A program made the position numbers and the translations under genes. The notes below the pieces were generated by a model that did no database searches, had not been told where the DNA came from, and saw only the letters and a list, made by a program, of their open reading frames with translations. DNA of 6,636 nt from an uncultured Lachnospiraceae bacterium (GTDB taxonomy: Bacteria; Bacillota; Clostridia; Lachnospirales; Lachnospiraceae), in the NCBI GenBank assembly GCA_946183625.1, contig CAMHCL010000084.1, positions 1 through 6,636 of the forward strand, written 5' to 3'. This document shows positions 5,546 to 6,636 of the stretch, in pieces (position 1 is the first letter of the stretch; each line of letters opens with the position of its first letter).

Positions 5546-6526
5546 ATGTTAGAGTCAAGACCTGAGTCAATGGAACGTATAACTACGCCAGAACTTGCGA
5601 ATGCATTTATCGAAGATCAGATTGCAAAGATGAAAGCACAGATTGGAGATAAGAAAGTTCTTCTGGCACTTTCAGGAGGAGTTGATTCATCAGTTGTTGC
5701 AGCACTGCTTATCAAGGCTGTAGGTCAGCAACTGGTATGTGTGCATGTAAATCATGGACTTCTCAGAAAGGGTGAACCAGAACAGGTTATCAATGTGTTT
5801 AGAGACGAGATGAATGCAAATCTTGTCTATGTAGATGCCACAGACCGTTTTCTGGATAAGCTGGCAGGAGTTACAGATCCAGAACAAAAGAGAAAGATAA
5901 TCGGTGGTGAGTTTATAGAGGTATTTGCTGAAGAAGCAAGAAAGCAGGATGGAATTGAGTTCCTTGCACAGGGTACAATCTGGCCTGATATCCTCGAGAG
6001 TGATGCTGGAATCAAAGCACATCACAATGCAGGTGGTCTGCCAGAGGATATGAACTTCGAACTGGTAGAGCCGGTAAGAATACTTTTCAAGGACGAAGTT
6101 CGTGTTGTAGGTAAAGCTCTTGGACTTCCAGATAACATGGTATATCGTCAGCCATTCCCAGGACCGGGACTAGGCGTAAGATGCCCAGGCGCTATCACAA
6201 GGGACAGACTCGAAGCTGTACGTGAATCCGATGCAATCCTCAGAGAAGAATTCGCAAAGAATGGCCTTGAAGGAAAAGTATGGCAGTACTTTACAGTAGT
6301 TCCAGACTTCAAATCAACCGGAGTAAAAGATGGAAAAAGAACCTTCGATTGGCCATGCATCATCCGTGCCATCAACACAACCGACGTAATGGAAGTAACA
6401 GTAGAACACCTGTCGGATGAACTGATCGACCATCTCGTAAACCGTATCATCACAGAAGTTCCAGGCATCAACAGAGTCCTGTTCGACTATACACCTAAGC
6501 CTCCAGCCACGGTGGAATATGAATAG
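5546..6526 (+). CDS. guaA: GMP synthase, ATP-pyrophosphatase and dimerisation domains only
   Basis: GMP synthase adenylates XMP and replaces the group with ammonia to give GMP, the last step of guanine nucleotide synthesis. This 326-residue protein has the complete synthetase half: PP-loop LSGGVDSS (42-49), the CVHVNHGLLRKGE segment, GTIWPDILES, HHNAGGLPEDM (from 159), RQPFPGPGLGVR and the C-terminal KPPATVEYE (318-326), where most relatives end IEWE. The usual bacterial enzyme is about 510-525 residues with an N-terminal class I glutamine amidotransferase domain. That domain is absent here and nothing like it lies upstream in the window. Thirty residues of unrelated leader precede the PP-loop and the start has an excellent ribosome binding site, so this is a designed short gene, not a truncated one. 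It may use free ammonia, a separately encoded glutaminase subunit as in archaea, or be a paralogue of a full-length GuaA elsewhere. Confidence 0.93.
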   Translation: MLESRPESMERITTPELANAFIEDQIAKMKAQIGDKKVLLALSGGVDSSVVAALLIKAVGQQLVCVHVNHGLLRKGEPEQVINVFRDEMNANLVYVDATDRFLDKLAGVTDPEQKRKIIGGEFIEVFAEEARKQDGIEFLAQGTIWPDILESDAGIKAHHNAGGLPEDMNFELVEPVRILFKDEVRVVGKALGLPDNMVYRQPFPGPGLGVRCPGAITRDRLEAVRESDAILREEFAKNGLEGKVWQYFTVVPDFKSTGVKDGKRTFDWPCIIRAINTTDVMEVTVEHLSDELIDHLVNRIITEVPGINRVLFDYTPKPPATVEYE

Positions 6527-6534
6527 ACGCTAGA

Positions 6535-6579
6535 AACTCGCAGAAGCCCTATTTTAGGGCAACTGCGAGTTATTTTTTT
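6535..6579 (+). terminator. Nested rho-independent terminator after guaA
   Basis: An outer nine-pair stem, AACTCGCAG (6535-6543) with CTGCGAGTT (6563-6571), encloses an AA/AA internal loop and an inner six-pair stem, GCCCTA (6546-6551) with TAGGGC (6555-6560). Seven T follow at 6573-6579. It starts nine bases after the guaA stop and should end the transcript efficiently. Confidence 0.93.
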
Positions 6580-6585
6580 AGGCTC

Positions 6586-6605
6586 TGGTACTACAGTGGT
6601 ACTAC
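6586..6605. repeat. Tandem direct repeat TGGTACTAC, 11-base period
   Basis: TGGTACTAC occurs at 6586-6594 and again at 6597-6605, separated by AG, giving a period of 11 bases, about one helical turn. It lies seven bases after the guaA terminator. Paired short repeats one turn apart can be protein-binding sites or recombinase arm or core sites. No partner gene is visible before the window ends. Confidence 0.55.
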
Positions 6606-6636
6606 GGAACTATGAAATTAATATCAAATCATCGTT

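Noticed and set aside
6612..6636. Start of a new gene at ATG 6612
   Set aside because: Only eight codons are inside the window and the preceding bases hold no convincing ribosome binding site.
1..6636. CRISPR array, insertion sequence or tRNA/rRNA gene
   Set aside because: No spaced repeats, transposase motifs, terminal inverted repeats or cloverleaf-like segments were found on reading both strands.

Overview
The window looks like chromosomal DNA of an anaerobic, moderately AT-rich Gram-positive bacterium, most likely a Clostridia/Lachnospiraceae-type organism. This rests on the style of the proteins, strong purine-rich ribosome binding sites, sigma-A-type promoters, AT-rich intergenic DNA with U-tailed hairpin terminators, and a Gram-positive lipoprotein signal on the binding protein. 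The species cannot be named from the sequence alone. All convincing genes are on the + strand.

Layout. Bases 1-75 are a GC-rich block of unknown identity, followed by a very AT-rich leader. An OFA-type major facilitator transporter follows (187-1410). A strong promoter (1434-1462) and a hairpin at the predicted transcript 5' end (1467-1503) introduce a complete polar amino acid ABC importer: permease (1528-2226), ATPase (2284-3006) and lipoprotein binding protein (3076-3900), closed by a U-tailed terminator (3923-3963). Next is a 382-base stretch before the following large gene. It holds a second promoter-plus-hairpin arrangement (3999-4079) and a 31-codon ORF with a G-rich ribosome binding site (4102-4197). 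Then come an AI-2E-family membrane protein (4283-5512) and, 33 bases later, a guaA-type GMP synthase gene (5546-6526). A strong nested terminator (6535-6579) and a short tandem repeat (6586-6605) finish the window.

How the genes work together. The three ABC genes form one importer: the lipoprotein captures a polar amino acid, the permease passes it through the membrane and the ATPase powers the transfer. The hairpin before the binding-protein gene, and that gene's strikingly uniform codon choice, fit the usual need for more binding protein than permease or ATPase. The AI-2E-family gene and guaA are close enough to be co-transcribed, but no functional link is obvious.

Most of the window is ordinary housekeeping and transport DNA. 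I do not see a clear new multi-gene system. The points most worth a second look are the GMP synthase without its glutaminase domain, the two promoters that start transcripts at the base of a hairpin (one leading to an unknown 31-residue ORF), the identical ATGAAATGA start overlaps on two neighbouring genes, the overlapping hairpins before the binding-protein gene, and the tandem repeat just after guaA, a gene known as an integration hotspot.
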